DNA of 64,000 nt from Syngnathus acus. Its lineage: Eukaryota > Chordata > Actinopteri > Syngnathiformes > Syngnathidae. The first letter of the stretch is position 1; each line of letters begins with the position of its first letter. The notes below the pieces were generated by a model. It saw only the letters and a list, made by a program, of their open reading frames with translations. It was not told the origin of the DNA and did no database searches. Location: the NCBI RefSeq assembly GCF_901709675.1, contig NC_051101.1, forward strand, positions 12,794,501 to 12,858,500, read 5' to 3'. Below are positions 33,101 to 45,100 of this stretch, one piece after another. Both the position numbers and the translations under genes were made by a program.

Positions 33101-36100
33101 TGATATACTAAAATATATGCAATAGAAATGGCAAAATAGAAATGATAGTGTCATTGGGGCCAGCAGAACTGCAATGACGTAAGGGGCGTGGCCTAGTGCG
33201 GCAATTTGACTGGTTCATTTGCGTGTGAGCATTCGGGTGTGAGCTGTGGCCTACAGAAGTTCTCGTGATCATTTCCGCCTGATCAAAACCCACCGATTGA
33301 AATGAAGTCTTGGAGCTCTCCGGGTTGGGCGGCGGGTCCGAGCGGCCCGTTGTAGAGCAGCAGCCCGTCGGCCTCCTCGGTCAGGAACTCCAAAGAAATG
33401 TGGCTCTGGAAGCACGGCGCCAGCGGTGGGAACCACGCGTAGCCCCCGCCGCCAAAGCTGTGCTTGGTCTGCTGGCACTCGGGTCCGTCGAACATGGGCG
33501 GACACTTGCACCTGACGTGAGGAAATGAAATGTCTTCTTCTTCTCATCATTGTATCATGTGATATACGACACCCACCTGTATCCCAGCGGACCGTCAAGG
33601 CAGGCGCCCCCGTTGAGGCAGGGGTTGCTCGGGTAGGACGAGCAAGGCAGATGCGTGGCCTCGCGACCGCGGCATCCGCAGCGCGCCGTGGTCTTGGCGG
33701 GCAGGGAAACCAAAGACACGTTGCCCGAGTGGAGAGCCGCCGGCGTCTGAGCGAAGGACACTTGAGTGGAGCAGCCTCCGGAGTGAGCGCAATCCGCGTG
33801 GGGGCAGTCGTCCACGCCCACCTGGGAGATGGACGCGCCCAGCACGGCTTCCAGCTGAAAAAGACAACAAATACAATGACCGTCGGGCTAATGCTAAGGA
33901 AGCTAGCGCGTATCCACGATGCGTACAATTTGACGTGAATCCAAATTGTTTGACCTTGGTGCGGAGTGACAGTTTAGTGTACATGGATGACTGACTCTCA
34001 GCATCCCGAGTTGGGGTCAAGCGAGCATCTGCTTCTCAGGCTTTTAAAGCATCTCAAGTATTCATGTACACGCGTGTCCGTGTGTGTGTGTGTGTAACAT
34101 GGACATCCACTTAGCGACACACACTAGTGTGAAACGGCTGTATTGACCGGCGACGTGTCAATTGCTTGACATTGTGTTAAGTGCTGGTGTGCAAACAAAT
34201 CTTTCCCTCCTTCCAACCTATGTGACAAAATAACAACAGACCATTTCTATCGCGCTGTAAAATTGAGATGTCAAATGTGTATAAAAGTTTTTTTTTAACT
34301 CGGCGGCGCTCACCTTAGCTTTATTGGCCGCCACGTAGCCGTGCAGCTTCTCGGCCTTGTAGTACGGCGAGCCGTGAGCGGCGAACCACACGCTCAGCTC
34401 CTTCTCCTCTCCCCTGCCGGCGTCTTCCAGGGAGAAGACGTGAACCTTCTCCGGTGGCGTCTGCAGGAGATCGGCTAGCGTTCGACCCAAACGGGAGAAG
34501 CGGCTCTCCTGGCCGCCTCTGGACGAGAACAGTTCTTCTACGGTCATGTCTGCGAGGAGAACAAAGAGCCAACTCTTAGAGCGTATCTGCTCAAGTAAGC
34601 CCGAGCTTTCCCGGTTTCGTACTTACCGCGTAGTCGGAGGGAAGCGGCGTTCAGGAGCGCTTCCCGCGGCAGATCGATCACCTCCACCTGCGCGGTGGAC
34701 GTGACGTCCGGCCAGGCGGGATCGGACACGCGCACCTGCAGCTGGTAAGAGCCGGGCGGGACACCTTCCCTGATGCTCAGCTGGCCAGAACTATGGTTCA
34801 CGCTGAAAAGTCTGGACGATGACGAAAATGTTTCATTAGAGGTGACGATTTAGGATAGTAATATTTTTTTTACATGGAAAAGCAAAAAAGCATTTTTTTT
34901 CCTTTCCTTCTCGGTAATTATCGATATAAACGTCTAAAACCATACATGTTTGTATTTGTAAAAATACTAATGTCATAATAACCCGGAATTTAATTGACTG
35001 GGGCACCTCCGACCTCCCACGTAGAAAAACAAAAACCATCCAAACAAAGCCTTTTATTGCCAATAAAAGCTCCCTTTAATTTAGTCATGCAAATTTGCAA
35101 ATGAAACACTAGATTTTCCCCACATTCGGCTTTCAGCGACAATTGAACACGCGCGGAATTAAATTGGCCCTTTTTTCGCTCGCATCTTTTTAACAACACA
35201 CTAAATATGTAATTAATATATCAGACCACCATTATACTGTTAATCTCCATAATCCCAGCAAAGTTAATCAAGACTACAAATATAAATAACTTGGCGCCTT
35301 GGTTGCCCGGGCAACGAGGAGCAAGGACAAGTTATGTCATGGCACCTTGCCCAGACGTCCTGTAGTGGTATAAAATATCAAATCTCTGCATTAAAGTGAT
35401 TTTTTTCCCCCCTTTAAATGATGTCACTAATATTTCAATTTCGTTCCGTATGATGTCGAGCATATGCCGGGCCAAAAGTCCATTTACAAAAGCCCGACTT
35501 TTTCAAATTGATTTGAGAGAATTTTAATTGTAAGAAAAACGTGTCAACGCATTTAAATGTTGTATTTGATGGCGTACCTACTTTTGGCTCTCCCTGTACT
35601 TATGTCCATATTATTAAAGGCCTAGCGGAAGAGCAGATGTGCTCTGTGGTCGGTCCAACAGGCCCGCTCAGAACATCTTGATGTAAAACCCTCACGCTTT
35701 GCCGCACCGGAGACGTCAACGCGGGCCGGCTAGCACGCTGGATGCGCGCCACGGCGCTCGTGTAGCGTTAAACACACGCGCCGCCGCCGCCGCGCCCTTC
35801 AGACTGCGCGCCAGATGGGCCCATTAGTAGCGGCTGAAAGCGGGCCAAAACGTGTCCGACGTGTGGACGGCGCGGCCGCCGCACTCGCTTTTGGACCGTG
35901 AAGACGTCACGTGGCGGCGGCAAAGCACGTCAGCCGCCGCATCGCCATCGCGTGATGTGGCCAACGTGTAAACAATCATGTGCTCCGTCTGGAAAGCCGT
36001 CTGGGCAATCTTAAATTTGAGTTGAACCCTCTTGGGCTCATGAAAGGATTATCTGATATTATTTTGATTGTCGATTGTTCTTCCGGCAAAGCACTACTTT

Positions 36101-39100
36101 TGTCTAAATGAACCACCTCAACAGCGAAAAGATGCCACAAGTTGGCGTCAAATCACTTTTTTTCAATTATTCTCTGTTAGGTATGGTCCCTCCTTGGAGC
36201 TGTCTTGTCACGGAGAAATTTCAATCCATCTTAAATATAAATAGCTCATATCCTGGTTTCTTTTGATCCACTCTTCTCCCGCAAGTTTCCATGTCGCTGT
36301 TTCTCTGTCACGACACACCTTTGTACTGCCAGCCACGCTCTGGTTTAAATCTGTCACTTTCACTTACGCACTAGTTCCTGCTTTTCTTCTTCTCCTCATT
36401 CATCTCAAAATGTGCAGAGGAAAATCTCTTTGACTTCATTTGAAAATTTGGAGCTGAGCGATTAGTTTCCTGTTTAGTGTACTGGCTTCAAATTTGGTAG
36501 CGTTGAGAATTTTTTTTTTGTTCTTTCAGCTTTGCTGTGGGTCAAAAAAAAAAAAAAAAAAAAAAAAGAACATCCTACCTGGAGGGTTTGCCTTCAAATC
36601 GGTACGTCTTCTCGCTCCAGTCGTCCAGGTCTGGGGACGGGATTTGGCCCAGCGCTGTGGTTGGTAGAATACCTGCTTTCCAACAAAACAAAGTCCAAAA
36701 CAATAAATTAGCACAAAAAAAAAAAGAAAATGTACTTAAGTAAGTTAGAGCAGCTGACAGCTGGTCTGAAGCGCTAAATAAGTGATGCAATCTGCAGGGA
36801 GACAGCGGAAGCACTCGACTGTGACAAAGACGTCTTGTGAGATCAGCGGCCGGCCGGCCGGCGGGTTGGTGGCGAGGACACGACGGGGGAATGTAAAGGT
36901 GAGGACCACCCGACCAAAAAATTCAGCTGATGACAAAGGTCAAAAAAAGCGACGTACCTTCGTAACTGTACACAATGAAGTTAGCGTGTCCCGGCGAGTG
37001 GGGGTGGTCGTTGCGGTCCCCGATGACCACCGTCAGCGTGCTGGTGGAGCTCATGGCGGGCGAGCCGCTGTCGATCATGAGGATGGGGAGTCGGTACTCT
37101 TTCTGCCGCTCGCGGTCGAACGTGCGCAGGGCGGTGACGGCGGCGCTGCCGTTGCGGAAATCCGTCAAGTTGAAGTCGGCGGCGTCGGCGGTGAGCGCCA
37201 GGAGCCGTATGGAGAACGGGCCGCCGTTGGACGAGAGGTCGCGGTCGGTGGCGTGCAGCAGCGGCGAGCTGGCGTTCATCCACACCGCCTGCGGGGCCGC
37301 CGTGTTCTCCCACACCACCGGCCTGTAGGGGGCCTGGAATTCCGGCCCGTTGTCGTTGATGTCCAGCACGGTCACCATGACGATGGCCGTGCCGGTCAGG
37401 CTCGGGCTGCCGGCGTCAGCGGCGAGAACCATCACCCTGTGTTGAGAGATTTTCTCCCGGTCCAAAGAGTGAGCCACCACCACCCAACCGGACTGGTCCA
37501 CCAGGAACTGATTGTAGGGATCCGACTCCTTGGCAATACTGTAAGAAAAGCGGCCATTTTGTCCGGAATCCAGATCGCTCGCCATCACCTGGGCGACGAT
37601 GGTGCCCACGGCCACGTCCTCGGACATGGCCGGCGACTCGTAGAACTGCGGTAAGAAGACGGGGGCGTGGTCATTGGCGTCCTCCACCTGCACTAGACAG
37701 TAAGCCAGGCTGAAGAAATCAGCATCCTCCGCCTTCAGAGTGAGGTTGAAAGTTCTCTCCTGAGGCTTCTCAAAGTCCACTTTCTTCTTGAGCTTGATCA
37801 CGCCGCGTCGGTTCACCTTGTCGGTCTCCACCAAGAACTTCCTGTCATCGTCGCCGCCCACGATGCTGAAGGTCACGACGGCGTTCTCGCCCTGGTCTAC
37901 GTCGGTGGCGGACACCACCAGAACCTCGCTGTTCACCTCCAGGTCTTCGGTTACCTGAGGAACATGATTTCAACCGAACCCTTGAGATCTTGAAAACTGA
38001 AATGAGAGAGTAATGGACTCACCTGAGCAGTGTAGACTCTCTGGGAGAAGACGGGCGGGTGGTCGTTGACATCCGAAACCAGGATGGTGGCGGTCCCCGT
38101 CCCGGCTAACCCGCCACCATCTCGGGCTTCCACCACCACCAGATAGCGCTCCTCCAGTTCCCGGTCGAGCGAGCGCAACACGGTGTAGATGGTCCCCGTG
38201 GTGGCGTTGATGGAGAACAAGTTGAGGTTGATCTCGTTGCGGACGTTCTTGACGATGCTGTAGGTCAGCGCCGCATTCTTGCCTTGGTTGGCGTCGTCCA
38301 GGTCCATGGCTCTCATCTCCATGACGGAGGTGTCGGCGGGGGAGTTCTCGGCCACTTGGCCCACAAAGCAGCCGTCCGCTTCCAACGCCGGGCACGGGAA
38401 GAAAGGCGCGTTGTCGTTGATGTCGCGGACCTCCAAGAGAACGTCGGCGAATCCCGTGAGTCCCGAGCCGCCATCATCCGTGGCCAGGACCAGAAACCTC
38501 CAGGCTGGACGTTCCTCCCGGTCCAGACGGCGTTGGGCGGAGATCCTCCCGGTGCGCTCGTTGATTGTGAATTCGCCGCCGGCGCCTTGACCGTGGAGGG
38601 AGTAGCGCACGGCGCTCTGGTCAGCGTCCTGGTCGGGATCGGTGGCGGACACCTGGAGAAATGCGAAGCACGTCGTCACCGCGGTTGAGCTTGAATTCAT
38701 TTTGATCTTAACTTGGTGATACTCTGACCAAGCAATCCAATAAGCACCTGGCAATGTTCTTCATTAAGCAGCCGCATGAAAATAAACATTCCCCCTCGCC
38801 GTCCTTTTATCTCCCTGGGCGACGCCAGCCGGCTGCCAGCGTGCAATTAACACTTAATGGCGACGTCGACGCAGAAGAGAAAGCAAATTTCTTGTGTACA
38901 GAAAGCTTTGATGTGATCCCACCGCCTCCTCCCTGGCTTTTCGCATCTGTGTTGCCAGGGCGACCAGATCGCTCCCGTCGGCACAATAAATCATCAATTT
39001 CATTTAATTGCTCTGGACAACGATTTGTTTTCTAAACACGGTGCACGTTTGCGTCCAAGCACCGGTGGAGACCAAAGGAGGACGAAGAGGCCGGCCGGAG

Positions 39101-42100
39101 CACAGGTGAGGTGAGAAGCATTCATTTCAAATTGGATTTTCCCCATCTGTTGGATTGTGTGAACGCCAGGGGATGAAGAAAAGGGCGAGGGGATGGCACG
39201 CCATGGCGGCCGGCCGGCCGGGCGGGCGGGCGCACATCAAATCAATTCCGGGGGAAGCGAGGCCGGGCGGAGGACCGGGTGACACGGCCGATTACTTCCC
39301 TGCCCTCTGCGGCGCGCCTCCATCTTGCTAATCTGATAGAGCGTTACGGCGGGGACGGTGTGACCAATGGCGGATGAGTGAGGGATGAAAAAAGAAAAGA
39401 AAAAAAAGAGGAGGAGGAAAGTTTTCAGAGGACGTCTGACGCCGTCGCACACTCGCAAGGTGTTACGACGGGAGTGGAATGACCCCGCAAAAAGTAGTGG
39501 AAAGAAAATGTGATCTTGGGACAAAAGTATTGGGACACAAAAGTTAAAAGCAAAATTAAAAAAAAAGTAGTCAAAAGTATTGGGACTACAAAACATAAAG
39601 AGAAATTGTGGAGTTTGGGCAAAGGTATTGGGACACCCACTGGAAGTGAAAGTAAAAATGTGGACAAAAGTATTGGGACATCCGCAAGACGAGAATTGAA
39701 TAAAATGCAAAATAAAATGTAGGGACAAAAGTGTTAGAAAGTCAAGAAATATGAGCGACGCACCTCCATGATGAAGACGGGAAGCTCGGTGAGCTCCTCC
39801 TGGATGACGGCGTGGTACTCGCTCATGCTGAAAACGGGCGCCTCGTCGTTCCGGTTGACCACCTGCACCACCACCAGTGTCTCGTTCTCCCACTTGCCGT
39901 CCGAGGCCACCAGTCGCAGCTCGAAGCGCTGCTCCATCTCGTAGTCCAGCGGCTGCGCCACAAAGATGGTGCCCACCTCGGGCTCCACGTCAAAAGTGCC
40001 CATGGTGTTGCCCGCCGCGATTTGATAGCGTAGCTTGGCGTTGGCACCTGTGATGAAAAATGGGACGTTTGACATTTTAAGATGATGGAGGACTAGACAC
40101 GACGACAAAACACACATTGAGTGATGATATCAAACGACTAACAATGTAGCTCTGCAAGTCCCGAGACACTTCATTAGGTACACATGTACGACTTTTCTTG
40201 TGATCTCTGACACTTGTGCGGCACGTCGCACCGTGTATAGCACATTTACATATTTTGCACGTTTCTTTTTTTGTCACCTGCCAAGGGACGACCACATTTG
40301 CAAAGGAGCAGCCTCTGGCATGTTTACGTTTGTATCGTATAAGCATCTTCATGAATATTCTTTAAATTAGATACGTTTGGTAGCTAGCGAGCGAGCTAGC
40401 TAGCAGTCTACAACAACATGAAACAAATCATCAGTAAATCTCATTTTGTGATGCTCCGATGTTGTCTGTAGTTTGGATTTGTGTTTTTGTTGATGACATG
40501 TTAAGACTGTGCCGTTTTAAGTTTTATCCAAACATCCATCCATCCATTAATCCACATCACGTATCAAAACAAAATATCAGTCGAATTCAAACCAAAATGT
40601 GTTTTGCACAGTTGGCCTTGGTAAACACACACACACACACACACGGACAGATGCATGATGGGAGCCCAGAGGCAGGTCCGTCTGGGTCGAGGCTCGCTCA
40701 ACATTTACTGGCACCGAGGAGAACTTAGCAGGCTATCACCATCTGTGGAGACATGCAGGACCTTCATCAACCACACACTCCTGCGAGTGTGTGTGTGAAA
40801 GCTAAAGCTCACCGGTCCTTCACGGCCTCTGAGCACGATCTGTAGCGACCAGTGTGTGTGTGTGTGTGTGTGTTGAAATGTGTACAAGGGGAGTAGCTGC
40901 AGTGGTTCCTTGCCTGCAGCAGCTTCACTAATGATCAAGCAGGCCATATGGCATTGCCCTCTCCACACACACACACACACACACACACATCCGCACACAC
41001 TCCTAGGTGCTGATTTAATTGGGGACCCAGCAGGAGGCTCTAAAATGAGATGAAGGTCAGTAGAGGGCTCCTTGTGAGGTGGACCCTCGGGGGAAGTTGT
41101 CCCCCAGCTGTGACTACAGGTCCACCGTGCTCTGAAGGACTCCTCATAACTCACAGCTCAAAGTTTCATGACATCGGGGTACAAAAAAAACTCCCTCGAG
41201 TGGTACGGTACTTCAAACCACATGTTGGTTCTGTGATGACTCCGTGTTGGATCGATTGGTTCTGGGTTATTATGGTGTGTTACTCTCCTGGTTCTAATCG
41301 TTTTATTGCGTTGGTACTGGAATGGTCTATGTTAGTACGATAATAAGTTTGTTTTTTTATGTATCAGTTCTTAGTGGCTTACTAGACACAAGGATGTGTG
41401 TGTGTGTGTGTTTGTGCGTGCGTAAGAAAGAGTGAGTGTGCCCATCCGTGGCCGACGTGTGTGTGTGTTGTTTGTAAATGTGCCGAAGTGTTTAAGTGTG
41501 TGCGCGAAGCTCCAGGCGACACCGCTGCTAAAGAGCCAACTCGGCAGAATCTTAAACAGCCTTTTGATCTCATTAGCAGACGCACTTAGTTCGGCACATT
41601 TTCCAGTCGGAGGGCCGAGTAGGATGCAGAAATCACACAGGGTGACAAAGAGCTGCACCGACTAATCAGCTTTACGGGGCAGCACGGGGAGGGAGTGGAG
41701 TGGGGGGGGGGGCTGCAGGAGGGGATTCATCCATCCCCGAGTTTGCACTTCTCTCGCTATATAGTAAGATGAGGAAGTAAATATACTAAGGGATTTTCTT
41801 CAGATGCACGTGTAGGCTAAAATGCAAATGTTGGAAAGTGTGCTGTTGAAATTTTTCTTCCCCCCCCAGAGCAGATAACACCACAACATCCTTTTACGTT
41901 AGCCGGTCTCATGATATATTAGCTTGAAGCTAGCAGGCTTTCATTCGAGGATTAATGACGTTTAATTTTCTTTTACATATTAGTCTGGCGAGCGCACATA
42001 TTTTGACCTGTTGCGGGTGGGTTTGAAACGCGATTCGCGACGTTAACTTTAGATTGTATCATAAAGTCAATCAGGAATACTGATGCAAAGGCCCTAATGG

Positions 42101-45100
42101 TGTGCGCGTCTCCCATAGCACGACAGCAGAGGAAGGTGCAAAAAGAAAGTGAAAACAGGCCGAGCCCTGGGAGGCTGCCAGGCGTCGCCAGCATCCGCCG
42201 CCATCACCACGACACAAAGAAAGGAGCCGGTTTTGTTGATTTGTGGCCCCCCGCTGCTCATTGGTGGAGGAGGAAGACGAGCGTGGGACTCAGACAAACA
42301 AAAACATCAAAACTATCTTGCTCAGGGGGACGCGGTGGCTGGCGCTCGCTAACGAGGGGAGGAGGTCGGCGGAGGGGATTTGTGGAGTTTGGATTGTGAC
42401 ATGTTGGCTAATAAAATGTAAAAGAAAAAAATCTTTGTCGATCCTGTTTTAGTAGCATTGAATTCTAGTCGGGATTGTGCCACGTTACCCTTTTCCTATC
42501 ACCCGTGGCTTTGGCGCCATCTTGTGTCCGAATCCGTGACTGACCTTCGTCGTGGTCGTTGGCTGTGACGGTGATGATGACGAAGCCCGCCTCCTTGTCC
42601 TCTTCCACGCTCACCTCGTACACCGAGCGCGGGAACGTGGGCGCGTTGTCGTTGACGTCGGCCACAAAGATTCTGACGTAGGCTGTGTCTGAAAGGATCA
42701 CGTGTCAGTCAGTACCGTGTGTTGGGTCTGTACTGGGTCCGAGACGGTTACCCGTATTGGGGTGTCCCTGCTGTCCCGGTCTTGCCGACTCCGAGCCGTC
42801 CTGCGACTGGACCTCGATGAGGTAGGAAGCTTTCTGTTCTCGGTCGAAGGAGGCCCGCGTAGCGATGGCGCCGCTCATGGGATCGATGCTGAACAACGCA
42901 AAGTCTCCACTCTCATCCTTCAAGATGGTGTAGTGCACCTACACACAGCAGGAAAGACAATGGCTGAATTCTTTGCTGATCAAACAGGAAATGGGGGAAG
43001 AATATTCACGTGGGCGACAGGAAGGGTCTTACCATGCCGTGAAGGCCCGAATCAAAGTCGATGGCCGACACCTGCGCCACCGACGTGCCCACCTCGGCCC
43101 CCTCGGGAACCGTGGCCTCGTACGTGGAGGACAGGAAGAATGGAACGTTGTCGTTCACATCTGAAGAAAGAAGACGTCATGGGAGAGCGAAAGAGGCTTT
43201 TTCATTTATTGTAGAAATAAACAAATAATGAAACAATTGGATAAGTCATTACCATATATATATATATTAGAATATATTTTGAAGTATATTTTAATATTAT
43301 AATATAAATACATATAAGTAAAATATTTTATTTTATGAACTAAAGGGTTTAATGAATAAATCAATTTCCAAGACAAAAAATGGGAATAAATTAAAAATTA
43401 ATATAAATGAAATATTGAAATGTATTGTTTTAACAAACTATAAATTGTACATAAATATCAGAAAAAATGGCCAACAGCAACTTGACCCAGGTTCTCACCT
43501 GTCACGTTGACGTAAACTGTAGCGAAGGAGGCGAGCGGCACGGCGGCGACGTTTTGGACTCGGACCCTGAGAGCGAAGAAGCGCGTGGTCTCGTAGTCCA
43601 GGTTCTCGGCCACCAGGATGGAAGCCGAGCCGCCCGCCCGGTTGGGTTTGATGTAGAAGCGTACAGGCATGTTGGTCTCGGGGACCTGACCCTCCTCCAA
43701 GTTGTAGGTCACCCGCGGGTCACCCAGCGCAGACGTGGCCTTCACCGTCTGAGAGGGGGCATTCGTTCGATTATACAAAATGGTTTTTATTTTGAGTAGT
43801 CGACACAAAAGTTTGACTCATGAGAGCAGAGTACACGTTGGAGGTCATCCTTTTTTTTTTCCTTCACGTCGCCTTTTGACAAAAATCAGACGCTCCGAAC
43901 AGCGGGTCGCCATGACGACGCGTGAAAAGAACGCCTGGCGCGCTTCACCTTTGAGCGCTGCGCGTCAGCCTTGTAAGGACAACGAGGAGCAGCCTCGCAG
44001 AACATTCCAGAACATTCTTCTCGGAGCACAAAGAAATCAAGTCTGTGCATCTCGAGTCAAATTTGGACCGGTTGTAAATCAAAAGCGAAAAAGTTGAGAC
44101 TTTTATGTGTGTTGTATTTTTTTTTGCTGTGTTGTTGACCTTGGGATAACCTCAATCTTCTTCTCTTCCATCTCCACTCTGATGAAAAAAATACTTGGCC
44201 AAGAAAAGATGAGGGGGAAAAAAAAAAAAGCACCGGTAGGAATGCTGAGTGAGAAACGCTGTCCGAGCAGTTAAAACACAGAAAGACTCTCAGCCTGAAT
44301 GTAATGGGAACACTTCGACAACACAATGTGGCTTATTCCCAGCCGTTGACTTTATTTCTATTTTGCGCACCGATGGTTATGAACACCAATAGATTCCGAA
44401 GAGAGGAGCTATTTAATTATACGACCCGTGCATTTTTGGGTGACCCTGAGGGATTATCGTGAACAAGTGGCGAGAGGAACCTTCGATATAACATGGACAA
44501 CGCTTGGGTGCCTTCAGATATGAATTTATCCCCGCAACCATGCTTGTGACGCAAAAGATTCATATGTGAAATCCTTGTTCTCCATTGAAATGAATAGATT
44601 GACGTTAATCCGTTCCAACTTCCACCAAAAATAAAACTAAAATATTTTTAATACATTTTTTTCTCTATTCAGACTATAGCATTAATAACGGTAGAATTTT
44701 ATTTATTTATTAATTAATTTATTTATTTATTGTTCAGTATAAATAAAGTTTGTGTCTAAAAATTCTTCAGTCCGCCACATTCACTACAACATAAACACGA
44801 TATGTTACCTCCAAAGTTTTGGAGGAGGAGATAAGAAGAACTTTTGTCAAGTTTTAAAAATAATCTCAGCACATATGCCATTAAGAAAAAAAAAAAAACC
44901 ATGACAGACTGCCTCGCTACCTCGTTAGCGGTGTAATTAACAGGACGGCTAAATTTAAAACTAGCGCTCCTCCGGCGTGTGATTAGCACTCGAGTGGAGA
45001 GCAAGGAGCCAGACGGGGGAGACTTGAGGGCCACTTCATTAGGTACACACTTCCAAACATTCTATTGTCGTTGCAACCATTGGGCTTCAGCATTTCCATC

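Larger units (their letters stand above)
30331..36672 (-). other. Membrane-proximal NCC / EGF / laminin-G region of the type III cadherin
   Basis: Exons (minus): 36672-36579, 34811-34627, 34549-34314, 33854-33577, 33511-33294, 32351-32224, 32107-31977, 31911-31800, 31725-31545, 31482-31313, 31230-30966, 30885-30702, 30581-30331. The block opens with SPDLDDWSEKTYRFEG, the start of the non-chordate-cadherin segment. An NCC-like stretch then has EELFSSRGG and VGVDDCPHADCAHSGGCST. EGF1 is CLNGGACLDGPLGYRCKC. LamG1 runs from HISLEFLTEEADGLLLYNG to FSGCIRNLLVDTQ. EGF2 is CGARASCLADWGSFSCECH. LamG2 runs from MLRFHLR to GCMRDVRFNGRALPL. A last EGF pair ends FRCRCLEGFRGQRCELG. The final exon also begins the membrane helix. 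Cysteine spacing looks intact. Confidence 0.9.

Noticed and set aside
36782-37654. 290-codon plus-strand frame opposite the cadherin exon
   Set aside because: Antisense shadow of a GC-rich 997-nt coding exon; similar shadows occur opposite most cadherin exons.
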